Shown: piece after piece, positions 48,906 to 59,880 of the stretch | How the letters are laid out: every line of letters begins with the position of its first letter | How positions within the stretch are numbered: the stretch's first letter is position 1 | Source of the DNA: Bacillota bacterium | Lineage (GTDB): Bacteria; Bacillota; SHA-98; Ch115; JABLXJ01 | Direction: 5' to 3' | NCBI GenBank assembly: GCA_013178125.1 | Contig: JABLXJ010000007.1 | Location: 62,001 to 126,000 of the forward strand | DNA length: 64,000 nucleotides | Position numbers and translations under genes: made by a program | The notes under the pieces: model-generated | What the model was told of the DNA's origin: nothing | Seen by the model: only the letters and a program-made list of their open reading frames with translations | Databases searched by the model: none

Positions 48906-51002
48906 ATGGGCATGGGCGGCGCTTTCAGACTCAAGTCGGATTTTAAACCCAAGGGGGACCAGCCGAAGGCTATCGAGCGATTGTCGCGGGGCTTTATGGA
49001 GGGTTGCCGTTTCCAGACCCTTCTAGGCGTCACGGGGTCTGGAAAGACATTCACGATGGCGGGTGTCATCCAGAATCTTCAAAAACCGACTCTGGTTATC
49101 GCCCATAACAAGACCCTCGCAGCCCAGCTCTGTAGCGAATTCAAGGAGTTTTTCCCGGGAAATGCCGTAGAATACTTCGTGAGCTATTATGACTATTACC
49201 AGCCCGAGGCGTATATTCCTCATACCGACACGTATATTGAGAAGGACGCGTCGATCAACGACGAAATCGACCGGCTGAGGCACGCGGCCACGAGCGCCCT
49301 GCTTGAGAGGCGGGATGTCATAATCGTTGCTAGCGTTTCGTGCATATACGGCCTCGGCTCGCCCGAGGATTACCAGGACCTCACGGTCTTGGTCCGCAGG
49401 GGTGAGGTTCGCGACCGGGACGACATCCTGCGCAAGCTCGTGGGGATCCAGTACTCGCGAAATGATATCGGATTCGTCCGCGGGACTTTCAGGGTGCGAG
49501 GCGACGTTGTGGAGATCATCCCCGCGTACGGCGAGGACGCGATCCGAATCGAGTTCTTTGGCGATGAGATCGAACGGATACTCGAAGTGGATGTTTTGAC
49601 GGGGGAGGTTTTGAGCCAGCGGGATGCGGTCACGATATTCCCCGCGAGCCATTTCATCACAACAGAGGACAAGCTCAAGAGGGCGCTCGAGTCCATAGAG
49701 GGGGAGCTGGAGGAGAGATTGGCCGTGCTTCGCTCCCAGGGGAAGCTGCTTGAAGCCCAGAGGCTCGAGGGCAGGACCAGATACGATCTGGAGATGCTGC
49801 GGGAGGTGGGCTATTGCCAGGGCATTGAGAATTATTCCCGTCACCTGACGGGGCGCAAGCCCGGTGAGCCGCCGGCTACCTTGTTGGACTACTTCCCCGA
49901 TGATTTCCTCATGTTTATAGACGAGTCGCATGTGACCATCCCGCAGATTCACGGGATGTACGCGGGCGACAGGTCGCGGAAGGAGAGCCTCGTTGAGTAC
50001 GGCTTCAGGCTCCCGTCGGCGTTTGACAACCGGCCTTTGAGGTTCGAGGAATTCGAGAGGAAGATAAACCAGGTTATTTTCGTCTCTGCAACCCCCGGGG
50101 AATATGAATTGAAACGGAGCAGCCAGGTCGTCGAGCAGATCATCCGGCCGACGGGCCTTGTGGATCCAGAGATCAGCGTCAGGCCGACGAAGGGCCAGGT
50201 GGATGACCTTGTGGGTGAGATAAGGAAGCGGGTGGACAGGAGCGAGCGCGTGCTCGTAACAACCCTGACCAAGAAGATGGCGGAGGACCTGACCGAATAC
50301 CTCGCCGAGCTTGGCCTCAAGGTCCGCTACCTGCACTCGGAGATCGAGACCCTGGACAGGGTGGAGATACTGAGGGACTTGCGATTGGGCAAATTCGATG
50401 TGCTGGTGGGCATAAACCTCTTACGGGAGGGCCTCGACCTCCCCGAGGTTTCGCTCGTCGCCATACTGGATGCGGATAAGGAAGGCTACCTGCGGTCGGA
50501 GACCTCGCTCATTCAGACCATCGGTCGCGCCGCCAGGAATGCCGGGGGCAAGGTCATTATGTATGCCGATGTGATCACAGGATCCATGCGGAGGGCCATA
50601 GATGAAACTAACAGGCGCCGGGCGATCCAGCTTGAATATAATAGGCAGCACGGCATCACGCCGGAGACGATCAGGAAGGCTGTAAAGGATATTCTCCAGG
50701 CGAGCCGTGGCGTGGAGGAGGGCGCACCGGGCGCGCCAGGCGTGCCGGCTGGTGCAGCTTATCAGAAGGGCCAGAAGGGCAGGGCGGCTGCTGTCGCCGT
50801 GGCCGAGCAGCATGGGGCCTATGGGGCGGCCGGCGACGGCGATATCGAGGCAGAGCTGGATGGCATGACGGAGAAGGAGATTGCGCATATGATCCGCGGC
50901 CTCGAGAAGGATATGCGGCGGGCTGCGGAGGCGCTGGAGTTTGAGCGGGCTGCTGAGCTGCGGGACAGGATAAGGGAGCTCAGACGCAGGTTCGCCTCGT
51001 GA
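48906..51002 (+). CDS. uvrB: Excinuclease ABC subunit B (UvrB)
   Basis: About 698 residues from the ATG at 48906 (GGGGGT upstream); the frame is open further upstream but overlaps the previous gene and is not UvrB-like. It has Walker [14 protein letters not shown], the beta-hairpin [40 protein letters not shown], helicase motif [12 protein letters not shown] and the C-terminal UVR domain [19 protein letters not shown]. UvrB verifies DNA damage and loads UvrC. A ~45-residue Gly/Ala-rich linker (about 50707-50850) precedes the UVR domain. Confidence 0.96.
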   Translation: MGMGGAFRLKSDFKPKGDQPKAIERLSRGFMEGCRFQTLLGVTGSGKTFTMAGVIQNLQKPTLVIAHNKTLAAQLCSEFKEFFPGNAVEYFVSYYDYYQPEAYIPHTDTYIEKDASINDEIDRLRHAATSALLERRDVIIVASVSCIYGLGSPEDYQDLTVLVRRGEVRDRDDILRKLVGIQYSRNDIGFVRGTFRVRGDVVEIIPAYGEDAIRIEFFGDEIERILEVDVLTGEVLSQRDAVTIFPASHFITTEDKLKRALESIEGELEERLAVLRSQGKLLEAQRLEGRTRYDLEMLREVGYCQGIENYSRHLTGRKPGEPPATLLDYFPDDFLMFIDESHVTIPQIHGMYAGDRSRKESLVEYGFRLPSAFDNRPLRFEEFERKINQVIFVSATPGEYELKRSSQVVEQIIRPTGLVDPEISVRPTKGQVDDLVGEIRKRVDRSERVLVTTLTKKMAEDLTEYLAELGLKVRYLHSEIETLDRVEILRDLRLGKFDVLVGINLLREGLDLPEVSLVAILDADKEGYLRSETSLIQTIGRAARNAGGKVIMYADVITGSMRRAIDETNRRRAIQLEYNRQHGITPETIRKAVKDILQASRGVEEGAPGAPGVPAGAAYQKGQKGRAAAVAVAEQHGAYGAAGDGDIEAELDGMTEKEIAHMIRGLEKDMRRAAEALEFERAAELRDRIRELRRRFAS

Positions 51003-51017
51003 CCGGAGGGGTCGAAG

Positions 51018-53951
51018 TTGAGCAAGGAAATGATAATTGTCAGGGGTGCGCGGCAGCACAACTTGAAGAATATAGATTTGGAGATACCCAGGGACAAGCT
51101 CGTCGTCATCACGGGGCTCAGCGGGTCAGGCAAGTCTTCCCTGGCCTTCGATACGATTTATGCCGAGGGCCAGAGACGTTACGTGGAGTCCCTCTCCGCC
51201 TACGCCCGGCAATTCCTCGGCCAGATGGACAAGCCGGACGTTGATTATATCGAAGGGCTCTCGCCAGCGATCTCCATAGATCAGAAGAGCGGCAGCCGGA
51301 ATCCCCGGTCAACCGTGGGAACTGTGACGGAGATATATGATTACCTCCGCCTCTTGTTTGCGCGCATAGGTAAGCCCCACTGCTACAAGTGCGGCCGGCC
51401 CATAACGCAGCAGACGGTCGAGCAAGTGGTCGATAAGGTGCTGGCGCTTGGCGAGGGCACCAGGCTCCAGGTGCTCGCGCCCATCATAAAGGGAAAGAAG
51501 GGCGAGCACCGCAAGGTCCTTGAAGACATCCGGAGACAGGGTTTTGTGAGGGTCCGCGTGAACGGCGAGGTTCACGAGGTAACCGAGGAGATAAACCTGG
51601 AGCGCTACAAGATCCATACAATAGAGGTGGTTGTGGACCGGCTGGTAGTAAGGCCGGACATCCGCAAGAGGCTCGCGGACTCCGTCGAGACCGCCATGAA
51701 GCTCGGGGACGGGGTCGTGATCATAAACCTCGTAGGGGAAACCAGAGGCCCGTCACCGGGGGCATCTGCGGGAGCAGGGGCTGGGGCTGGGGCAGGAACA
51801 GGGGCTCCAGAAGACCTCGTCTTCAGCGAAAAATTCGCATGCCCGGAATGCGGCATCAGCTTTGACGAGCTCGCCCCGAGGATGTTCTCTTTTAATAGCC
51901 CATATGGTGCGTGCCCGGCATGTGCGGGCCTGGGCAGCAAGTGGGAGATCGACCCCGAGCTCGCCCTGGACTTGGATAGACCCATCAGGGATGGCGGGAT
52001 CGTGCCCTGGAGGGCTTCTTGGGCGGGAACGCGGAGCGATTTCTACAAGGAAAGGGTCGAGGCGGTATGCCGGGATTTCGGCATAGACATGACTGTGCCC
52101 ATCGGTGAGCTTCGCCCTGAGGAAAGGGATATCCTGTTGAATGGCGCGGGCGCCAGGAGGTTCAGGTTCCAGTACCATAATCTCGAAGGCCGTCTCCGGT
52201 GGTACGAGACGACCTATGAGGGGGTCATTCCCTACCTGGAGAGAAAGTACCGGGAGGCGCAGACGGACTTTGCCCGCGAGGAAATAGAGCAGTTCATGAG
52301 CACGAGGCCGTGCCCGGTATGCAACGGGGCGAGGCTCAAGCCTGAGAGCCTGGCGGTTACCATTGCGGGGAAATCTATAGTCGACGTGACGCGGTTTTCC
52401 ATAGCTGAGGCAAGGGAGTTCTTTGAGAACCTCCAGCTAACTGAGCGTGAAAGGATAATAGCGCACCAGATTTTGAAGGAGATAAGGCAGAGGCTCGGGT
52501 TCCTGGTGAATGTCGGGCTGGATTACCTGACGCTCGATAGGACGGCGGGGACGTTGGCGGGTGGCGAGGCGCAGAGGATCCGGCTCGCTACCCAGATAGG
52601 ATCGAGCCTCGTCGGGGTGCTGTATATCCTGGATGAGCCCAGCATAGGTCTCCACCAGCGGGATAACAGGCGCCTTATCAATACCCTGCTCGAGCTGCGG
52701 GACCTGGGAAACACGGTCATCGTGGTGGAGCATGATGAGGAGACCATGCGCTCGGCTGACTATATTGTGGATATGGGCCCGGGCGCAGGGGAGCACGGCG
52801 GGTACGTGGTGGTGGCGGGCAGCATGGAGGATATAATGGCGTGCAGGGCGTCGATCACAGGGCAGTACCTGAGCGGGGAGCGGCGCATCGAGGTGCCCGA
52901 GGTGCGCCGGAAGCCCAGCGGGAAGTCGCTGGTTGTGAAAGGCGCGCGTGAACACAACCTGAAGAGTATAGACGTGGAGATACCCTTAGGGGTGTTCGTT
53001 TGTGTTACGGGGGTCTCGGGCTCGGGGAAGAGCACGCTCGTGAATGAGATCCTGTATAAGAGGCTGGCGCACGAGCTGAACGGGGCGGCCGTGAAGGCAG
53101 GGGCTCATGACGCCGTTCTTGGGATTGAGAACCTCGATAAGGTCATTGACATCGACCAGTCGCCGATAGGCCGCACGCCGCGTTCGAACCCGGCCACATA
53201 TACCGGCGTATTCGATTATATAAGAGAGACCTTCGCGCAAACCCCGGAGGCTAAGGTGCGTGGCTACAAGCCCGGGCGCTTTAGCTTCAACGTGAAGGGG
53301 GGGCGCTGCGAGGCGTGCCGCGGCGATGGGATAATAAAGATCGAGATGCATTTCCTGCCGGACGTCTATGTTCCCTGTGAGGTCTGCAAGGGGAAGCGCT
53401 ATAACCGGGAGACCCTCGAGGTGGGGTACAAGGGCAAGAGCATCGCGGATGTTCTGGACATGCGCGTCGAAGATGCTTTGGAATTCTTCCAGAACATCCC
53501 GCGGATCAGGCGCAAGCTCCAGACCCTTTATGATGTGGGGCTGGGCTATATCAAGCTTGGGCAGCCCGCGACAACTCTGTCGGGCGGCGAGGCCCAGCGA
53601 GTCAAGCTGGCCACGGAGCTCAGCAGGCGGAGCAACGGCCGCACGCTTTATATCCTCGATGAGCCGACGACCGGGCTTCACTTCGCGGATATCGAGAAGC
53701 TCCTGAGCGTTCTCGGCAAGCTCGTCGACGCCGGGGATACGGTGCTCGTCATCGAGCACAATCTTGACGTGATAAAGACGGCGGATTATATTATAGACCT
53801 GGGGCCGGAGGGCGGCGAACGTGGCGGCACGATTGTGGCGTGCGGGACGCCGGAGGAGGTTGCGCAGGTCTGCGGGTCGTATACAGGCCAGTTCCTGAGG
53901 GGAATCCTCGGGCCTCGGCTCAGGATGGCCGCTAAGGTGGCGGCGTGCTAG
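51018..53951 (+). CDS. uvrA: Excinuclease ABC subunit A (UvrA)
   Basis: A 977-residue damage sensor with two ABC ATPase modules: Walker [21 protein letters not shown] near residue 33 and [19 protein letters not shown] near 665, with signatures [16 protein letters not shown] and [16 protein letters not shown]. Zinc-finger cysteine pairs are visible ([33 protein letters not shown]). Start TTG 51018 lies 16 bases after uvrB ends. A Gly/Ala repeat (about 51755-51812) is inserted before [19 protein letters not shown]; the conserved sequence resumes directly after it. Confidence 0.97.
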   Translation: MSKEMIIVRGARQHNLKNIDLEIPRDKLVVITGLSGSGKSSLAFDTIYAEGQRRYVESLSAYARQFLGQMDKPDVDYIEGLSPAISIDQKSGSRNPRSTVGTVTEIYDYLRLLFARIGKPHCYKCGRPITQQTVEQVVDKVLALGEGTRLQVLAPIIKGKKGEHRKVLEDIRRQGFVRVRVNGEVHEVTEEINLERYKIHTIEVVVDRLVVRPDIRKRLADSVETAMKLGDGVVIINLVGETRGPSPGASAGAGAGAGAGTGAPEDLVFSEKFACPECGISFDELAPRMFSFNSPYGACPACAGLGSKWEIDPELALDLDRPIRDGGIVPWRASWAGTRSDFYKERVEAVCRDFGIDMTVPIGELRPEERDILLNGAGARRFRFQYHNLEGRLRWYETTYEGVIPYLERKYREAQTDFAREEIEQFMSTRPCPVCNGARLKPESLAVTIAGKSIVDVTRFSIAEAREFFENLQLTERERIIAHQILKEIRQRLGFLVNVGLDYLTLDRTAGTLAGGEAQRIRLATQIGSSLVGVLYILDEPSIGLHQRDNRRLINTLLELRDLGNTVIVVEHDEETMRSADYIVDMGPGAGEHGGYVVVAGSMEDIMACRASITGQYLSGERRIEVPEVRRKPSGKSLVVKGAREHNLKSIDVEIPLGVFVCVTGVSGSGKSTLVNEILYKRLAHELNGAAVKAGAHDAVLGIENLDKVIDIDQSPIGRTPRSNPATYTGVFDYIRETFAQTPEAKVRGYKPGRFSFNVKGGRCEACRGDGIIKIEMHFLPDVYVPCEVCKGKRYNRETLEVGYKGKSIADVLDMRVEDALEFFQNIPRIRRKLQTLYDVGLGYIKLGQPATTLSGGEAQRVKLATELSRRSNGRTLYILDEPTTGLHFADIEKLLSVLGKLVDAGDTVLVIEHNLDVIKTADYIIDLGPEGGERGGTIVACGTPEEVAQVCGSYTGQFLRGILGPRLRMAAKVAAC

Positions 53952-54058
53952 ATAGCCAGCTAGTCAGCTGGCCAGCTGGCCAGATAAAGAGCTAGATATG
54001 GGCGTGCTGGGGAAAAGGTGAGGGCCATGTGAGGGTCATGGGCAGAAAGGTGAGGGGC

Positions 54059-55959
54059 ATGGGGTAGAGGAGATTGTCAGAAACCTCCCGGAGAAGCCGG
54101 GGGTTTATATAATGAAGGACGCGCGAGGGAAGTTCATCTATGTCGGCAAGGCTGTATCGCTCAAGGCGCGCGTCCGCTCATATTTCCAGTCGCCCGGGAG
54201 CCTTTCGCCCAGGGTGCGCCTCATGGTGGAGAAGGTCTCCGACATAGAATATGTTGTCACAGGGTCCGAGGTCGAGGCGTTGATTCTCGAGAATAACCTG
54301 ATCAAGCGCCACAGACCCTGGTACAATATAAGGCTGCGCGACGACAAGACCTACCCCTATGTCAAGGTCACGCTCGCTGAGCGTTTCCCCAAGGTAATAA
54401 CTACGCGGAGGATGGTTCAGGACGGGTCGCGCTACTTCGGGCCGTATACGGATGCGGGGTCCCTATATGATACCTTGCGCTTTTTGAAGCGGCTTTTCCC
54501 CGTGAGGAGCTGCAACAAGAAGATAGGTGATAAGACCGATGACAGGCCTTGTCTCAATTACCATATCGAGCGTTGCCTGGCCCCGTGCTCAGGGAGGATC
54601 AGCGAGAAGGCCTACCGGACGGTGATTGACCAGATTTGCCTCTTCCTGGAGGGGCGGCAGGAGGAGCTCATCAGGGCGATGCGCAAGGATATGACGAGCG
54701 CGGCCCTGGTGGAGGATTATGAGCGGGCGGCCGCGATACGGGACAGGATTCGCGATCTTGAGAAGGTGATTGAGCGGCAGAAGATCGTCTCTCCTTCGCT
54801 GGGAGACATCGACGTCATCGCGTTCGCGCGCAATGATACGGATGCCTGCGCGCAGATCTTGCTTATCCGGGACGGCAAGATGATAGGCCGCGAGCATTTC
54901 GTCCTCGAGAATGTCAAGGTTGTTACCGATACCGGGGAGCCAGGCGATTCGGATATTATGACTGCATTCGTAAACCAGTATTACGCCAGCGCGAGCTTCG
55001 TGCCGTCGGAGGTTCTCCTACAGCATCCCATCGACGACGCGGATATTGTCGCGAAGTGGCTCAGCGAGAGGAAAGGCGGGAAGGTAACGCTTCGTGTGCC
55101 GAGGCGCGGCACGAAGAAGGAGCTTGTAGAGATGGCGGCGGAGAACGCCCGGCTCTCCCTGGGCCGGGTCGCGCTCGAGAGGGTTGAGAGGGTCCAGGCC
55201 GGGGAGATGGAGGAGGGCGCCCTTCTCGAGCTCCAGAGGGCGGTCGGGGCTGAGATCGGGCTCGAGGAACCGCCGCGAAGGATAGAGGCGTTTGATATCT
55301 CCAACATCCAGGGTCGGGAAGCCGTTGGATCGATGGTCGTATTTAAGGATGGAAGGCCCCTCAAGTCGGGTTACCGCCGGTTTAAGATCAAGCTGGCGGG
55401 AGGGCCCGATGACTACGCCATGATGCGGGAGGTGGTGCTCCGGCGTTACCGGCGCGCTAGGGCGGCGTACGGTGGCGACGGGGCTGGGGCAGGGGCCGGC
55501 ACTGGCGATGCGGGGAAATGGGACCAGCTCCCGGATCTGATCCTGATCGACGGCGGCAAAGGCCAGCTCGGGGCGGCGAGGGATGCCTTGAGGGAGGTCG
55601 GGCTGGATTTCATCCCGACGATCGGGCTCGCAAAGGAGTTCGAGCACATATTTGTTGAGGGACGGAGCGATCCTATCGTTCTTCCGCGCGATTCAAAGGC
55701 CCTCTTTGTCCTCCAGCGCGTGAGGGATGAGGCTCACAGGTTCGCCGTGGCCTACCACAGGCGACTACGGGAGAAAGACGCTACCTTGTCCCAGCTCGCG
55801 GGGATAAAGGGCATAGGCAGGAAGAGGATAGGGGCGCTCTTTAATGCCTTCAAATCCCTCGATGAGATGCGCCGCGCCGGAGTCGACGAGCTCGCGAGCG
55901 TGCCGGGGATGACCCGGAAGGCCGCGGAGCTTGTCTATAGTTACCTGCACCAGGGCTAA
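54059..55959 (+). CDS. uvrC: Excinuclease ABC subunit C (UvrC), start region affected by a likely frameshift
   Basis: UvrC makes both incisions in nucleotide excision repair. The GIY-YIG nuclease begins LPEKPGVYIMKD...FIYVGKAVSLKARVRSYF; UVR motif EDYERAAAIRDRIRDLEKVI; RNase-H-like domain EAFDISNIQGREAVGSMVVF and LILIDGGKGQL; C-terminal HhH GIGRKRIGALFNAF. The first ATG in the continuous frame (54112) would remove the GVY half of the active site. No ATG, GTG or TTG opens the 16 codons before it, but one extra G in the G4 run at 54061-54064 would fuse them to an ATG at 54059 with a fitting ribosome site. A Gly/Ala insert lies at about 55471-55520. Confidence 0.92.
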
Positions 55960-56029
55960 CGCATCCTGTGTCGAGGGAGCTCAATCCCTTTCTTTCTTAC
56001 CCTTTTCAGAAGGCTTGGGACCGCGTCCT

Positions 56030-56731
56030 CTAAAGCACCGGCATACAGCACCGGTGGTCGGGCAGGTGCTGTGCCAGCCACCCGGCGAAATCCGGCACCG
56101 CATAGAAAACGTGATCAGGCGCCTCTTTCAGAATAGCTACATGGCCAGGTGCAGATGTCACCCACAGCGCCGCAACGGTGGTAACGCCAGCGGCCCGCCC
56201 GGCCTTGATATCGGCCCATGAGTCTCCAACGAAGACGGTATGCCCCGGCCGGAGCTCCAGGTGCTTCATTGCCAGGAAGATGCCTTCAGGGTCTGGTTTC
56301 GGGACGACCACATCGACCCCTGTAACCACGGTATCGATTAAGGTATCGAGGCCGAGCTTCTGTAGGGTGATAGCTGCGCTCCGGGGCCCCTTACCCGTCA
56401 CGATGCCCGTCTTTACGCGCCTTGACTTCAGGGAATCCAGTAGTTCCCATATCCCCTCGATTTCGACCGTGCTGGTGTCATGAAACTCAGCATAAAAACG
56501 CCAGTAGTCCTCGAGGCAGTCCTGGCAGTGCTCAGCGCCGACGACCCGCGCCACCATGCCCTCCTCGGGCGGTCCAAACATGGCCCTGATCTCCTCGTCC
56601 TTGAAACGACGGCCTATATATTTTTCAAAGGCATGATTAAAGGCTTTGTAACACAGAGGTAGCGTGTTGGCTAAGGTCCCGTCCAGGTCAAAAATCACGC
56701 CTTGGATTGTGTCCGCTTGAATTATGCCCAC
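56030..56731 (-). CDS. HAD superfamily phosphatase (phosphoglycolate phosphatase-like)
   Basis: A 233-residue hydrolase. Motif I GVIFDLDGTLANTLPLCYKA supplies the nucleophile and acid/base aspartates, motif II is TGIVTGKG, motif III includes KPDPEGIFLAMKHL and motif IV is FVGDSWADIKAGRAAG. The alpha-helical cap follows motif I, as in Gph/PpaX-type enzymes. Substrate cannot be told from sequence. It is transcribed away from the palindrome array and cas genes. Confidence 0.9.
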   Translation of the reverse strand: MGIIQADTIQGVIFDLDGTLANTLPLCYKAFNHAFEKYIGRRFKDEEIRAMFGPPEEGMVARVVGAEHCQDCLEDYWRFYAEFHDTSTVEIEGIWELLDSLKSRRVKTGIVTGKGPRSAAITLQKLGLDTLIDTVVTGVDVVVPKPDPEGIFLAMKHLELRPGHTVFVGDSWADIKAGRAAGVTTVAALWVTSAPGHVAILKEAPDHVFYAVPDFAGWLAQHLPDHRCCMPVL

Positions 56732-56841
56732 AGGAAGCTCTCCTCCAGATTTAAGAATAAATTGGCTTAAATTGGGCCGCTGACAACCCTCGAAGAAAAA
56801 CTGATCCTAAACGCATTCCCTTTTGTAGTCAATTGTATCAT

Positions 56842-57186
56842 ATATCTCCATCACTTTGAATATCTTAACCCGTTCTCTACGTCACGCGTTAGGGCCCGAA
56901 CACTGATCTACATCATCCTTCCCGGCTAACCCATAACGTACATCACCTCTCCCGCCCCACCCGTGACGTACATCATTCCATCGCGCCTCACCCGTTACGT
57001 GTATCACTACTCCTCCCCCATCTGTAATGTTCGTCATTCATCTCGCATCACTCGTTCTGTACATCACTGGTTCCCCCGGAATCATTCACCACAGCAACCC
57101 TCACGGGCAACAGCTGATGTGCAGCACGCCTCTTGGGTGAAGGCTGATGCATATCACGATTCTGTGCCAATCCATTCTATGGGTCA
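56842..57186. repeat. Array of degenerate 12-bp palindromes (TGATGTACATCA) at 30-bp spacing
   Basis: Units start at 56842, 56873, 56904, 56934, 56964, 56995, 57025, 57055, (57085), 57115, 57145 and (57175); spacing is 30 or 31 bases throughout. The best copies differ from the perfect palindrome TGATGTACATCA by one or two bases (56904, 56934, 56964, 57055, 57115, 57145); those in brackets and the first two are weak. Bases between units are poorly conserved but C-rich. A one-base insertion shifts the frame of later units, so the repeat is not maintained as protein. It occupies the gap between the HAD gene and the cas operon. Confidence 0.75.
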
Positions 57187-57658
57187 TGCATGATAGATCA
57201 TGGATGATAGATTATGGTTCAACGCGGAGTGGTATGATCGATTGATTTAGCTCAAAGAGGGCTCAGGGATCATGACCTACCCCTGGATTATAGCGTGCCG
57301 TACAGGTATCTATCTTCTACGGAGAAAGGATTTTCCCTTTTCTGACAAGAAGGATTTGTAGTGTCAATACTGAATAGGTGCCTTGGGTGGCAACGTACGA
57401 GTTTAGGAATATCAAGGATTCCAAGGGGCCTTTGAAGAGCCCTGTTTGTTATCATTACGCCCATTTGTACCATGCGGAACGTATGATCATATTTCCTGGG
57501 GCGATAAAATGGCATTTGTCGGTCGAAAAATCGGTTTTTGAGAAGGATTGTTGATAACTATGCCGAATGTGGCAAATAACGGTGAAATAGATAGGTATTC
57601 CATAAAGATACTGTAATGCTAGAAATGCTAGAATAGAATAATTTGGGGGGTGCATCGT
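57187..57658. other. AT-rich region upstream of cas6
   Basis: About 470 bases with no supported gene. It probably contains the cas operon promoter, but several AT-rich hexamers compete and I cannot choose one with confidence. A short tandem ATGCTAGA pair lies near 57616-57632. No CRISPR repeat is seen. Confidence 0.5.
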
Positions 57659-58387
57659 ATGCGGGTGAAGATCCGTTTATTCCCTAGAGAAATAAACGGC
57701 TTAACCGTCATTCCCTTGGATTTTCGTCGATATTTCATCTCATTAACTAAAACACTACTCCAGGGGTCGCCCTGCTATCAGCGGTTTACCGAAGATGCAC
57801 CAGGATATAGCCCCTATGTATTCCATGTTGCCTTTGGGGAGGTTGTTGAAGCTGATTCTATCGAGCAAACAATGATCGTGCGTCCTCCCATTTCCTATAT
57901 ATTTTCCACGGGCCTACCGGATCTCTTCACTCCAGTTATCAACACGGCCATCAACCACAAAGGAGCGGAAATGGTATTGGGACTTGTGTTAGAAGAGGTA
58001 GAATTACTACCCCTCCGGCGACTTACAAAAAGCCATGTTCATTTTCATTTCCCAGGGCACGTCGTCTTCCGCACAAGGGATGGGTACCCTGATGGCAACG
58101 ACCTGACTGCCCTTGAAGAAGCCATCAATTATCATGGAATGAAAAAAGCAGAGTTCCTGGCACAGCACTATGGCCTTGAATCTATCCCACGGGAGCGAAT
58201 ACGCCTGCTCCAAGGCTCAGATCCAAAAAAAGGAGTGTGTTACCATTACGGCGGGACCCTAACCACCGTTCGGGGGGATATCTTTTTGGAAGGGTTTCCC
58301 TTAACTCTCCAATTCCTTTATGACTATGGCCTCGGCGTGCGGACCGGGCAGGGTTTTGGGTATGTGGAGGTGGTGCAGGAATGGTAG
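57659..58387 (+). CDS. cas6: CRISPR-associated endoribonuclease Cas6
   Basis: About 242 residues from ATG 57659 (MRVKIRLFPR); an in-frame ATG three codons earlier lacks good spacing. It has the RAMP layout, with PLDFRRYFISLTKTLLQG near the N-terminus and the C-terminal Gly-rich loop GLGVRTGQGFGYVEVV diagnostic of Cas6. It cuts precursor crRNA within repeats and stays bound to the 3' hairpin in many type I-B systems. First gene of the cas operon; overlaps cas8b by seven bases. Confidence 0.92.
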   Translation: MRVKIRLFPREINGLTVIPLDFRRYFISLTKTLLQGSPCYQRFTEDAPGYSPYVFHVAFGEVVEADSIEQTMIVRPPISYIFSTGLPDLFTPVINTAINHKGAEMVLGLVLEEVELLPLRRLTKSHVHFHFPGHVVFRTRDGYPDGNDLTALEEAINYHGMKKAEFLAQHYGLESIPRERIRLLQGSDPKKGVCYHYGGTLTTVRGDIFLEGFPLTLQFLYDYGLGVRTGQGFGYVEVVQEW

Positions 58388-59880
58388 AAGGGATTACCCT
58401 ATATCCAAGTTCATGGTATTATAATGCGTGCTTGTATGGTTTCCTGAAGGTGGTCGCTTACGGCCTTGGAGAGGACTACATAGAAAGGAATGTACTGAAA
58501 GACGACGGAACGATATATCTCTGCGCAGAATTACTTACCACAGTTTTTAGCACTCCGAAAGAGGGACCACCTGTGATTCCGCTCCAGGAGGATCGGGAGC
58601 CGCCCCTTAGCGTCAGCGATATCAAGCGGTTTGCCTGGTGGTGGGTAGAGATGAGCAGGGAGATGATCGTCTGGGAGGAAAAGGATAAAGCTCTCTCTGA
58701 TCCATCCCCCGATGACATCATCCAGGCGGTGTGCGGGAGAGTGATCGCGGGCATGCCAGCTATCGTTGGGACACATTTCGGGGGCTTTCAAAAATACTAT
58801 AACCTTTTCCAAAAAGAGGTCTACCGAGACAAAAAGGCATTTCTCAACAGGTGGTTTTCGGCGGGTAAGGCAATGGGGTTGGAGAAATGTAGTCTCTGTG
58901 GACAACCCGTATGTTATCCGGAAGACGACTTCGAAATACGCCAGTATCATCGCTTTTTTATGGCGGTGCTTTCATACAATCTTGCCTCATCACCCCAGTT
59001 CCCAAACTCATTCTGGGATTTAAACCCGAATTCTCTTATATGTCCCTTATGCCGGAGCATTCTTCTCTGCTCACATTTCGCTGCAGAGCAAAGGCTCTTT
59101 GCAAATACCAACGACCTGGCCTTTAACTGGTATTTCAATAAGTTCCTATTGAGGAGTCACGCGATGTTTACCCGCCCGGCATCAAACCGAAACTATCAGG
59201 AGCTCTTTGGTCGCTTCTTACACTCCAATAGCCAGATATCATTGAGTATGGGAGCCTGGAGGTTGCAGGGATTGGAGTTCATCAACTTTACAGCAGATAG
59301 AATTGAGCATTATATTCTACCTCCCCTTATTTGTGACCTTTTACTTAACCCGATAGCAAGTGGGCTGTTTACTAAGATCAGAAATCAGGCCGTACTCAAG
59401 CATATCATGGAGGAACGCTATGAGCATCTGCCTAACGTATGTTACAAATCCTTACGTAATGCCTTAAAAACCACTCCCGACAATACCATAGATCAAGACT
59501 TCGAAGCAAGGCTCTCACTTTCCGGGACTATAAGTCTCTGCCGGCTATATATAGAAATCAGAAAATTACGCCAGGAAGGGAGGAATCATTTTATGGTAAA
59601 CTTCGATGAGATACTGAAAGCTGGTCGAGAGTCGCCGCTTGTGGAGGATAAGGGTAGTCTCACCTTCAGGTTGCTGGAGCTAGTGCGACTGGGAAGGAAG
59701 GAGGAAACCTACTACCTGCTACTAAGGTCATATATAGCCAATAACCGCCCTTTCCCGACCGCATTACTGGACGTTCTGAGGTTACGGGATCTCAACTTCT
59801 TTAGGAACTCTATGTTCGGCTACATTTCTGGTATTGCTGAGGCAAGGAAGGAAAAAGAAGAACAAGGAGGAGAGGCATAA
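58381..59880 (+). CDS. cas8b: Type I-B CRISPR-associated large subunit Cas8b (Cst1-like)
   Basis: A 499-residue protein. I assign it by position and by two zinc-type cysteine pairs, KCSLCGQPVC (near residue 169) and ICPLCRSILLC (near 220), which are typical of Cst1/Cas8 of the Tneap subtype. The large subunit recognises the PAM and positions Cascade on target DNA. Sequence between the motifs is not recognisable to me. It ends exactly where cas7 begins. Confidence 0.8.
   Translation: MVEGITLYPSSWYYNACLYGFLKVVAYGLGEDYIERNVLKDDGTIYLCAELLTTVFSTPKEGPPVIPLQEDREPPLSVSDIKRFAWWWVEMSREMIVWEEKDKALSDPSPDDIIQAVCGRVIAGMPAIVGTHFGGFQKYYNLFQKEVYRDKKAFLNRWFSAGKAMGLEKCSLCGQPVCYPEDDFEIRQYHRFFMAVLSYNLASSPQFPNSFWDLNPNSLICPLCRSILLCSHFAAEQRLFANTNDLAFNWYFNKFLLRSHAMFTRPASNRNYQELFGRFLHSNSQISLSMGAWRLQGLEFINFTADRIEHYILPPLICDLLLNPIASGLFTKIRNQAVLKHIMEERYEHLPNVCYKSLRNALKTTPDNTIDQDFEARLSLSGTISLCRLYIEIRKLRQEGRNHFMVNFDEILKAGRESPLVEDKGSLTFRLLELVRLGRKEETYYLLLRSYIANNRPFPTALLDVLRLRDLNFFRNSMFGYISGIAEARKEKEEQGGEA

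Noticed and set aside
56842-57186. Degenerate CRISPR array next to the cas genes
   Set aside because: The full period is 30 bp including the conserved part; CRISPR repeat plus spacer would be about 60-75 bp, and repeats would be near identical.
56963-57193. A 76-codon plus-strand frame with decapeptide-like repeats
   Set aside because: A one-base insertion changes the frame between early and late repeat units, so the repeat was not preserved as coding sequence; no ribosome site.
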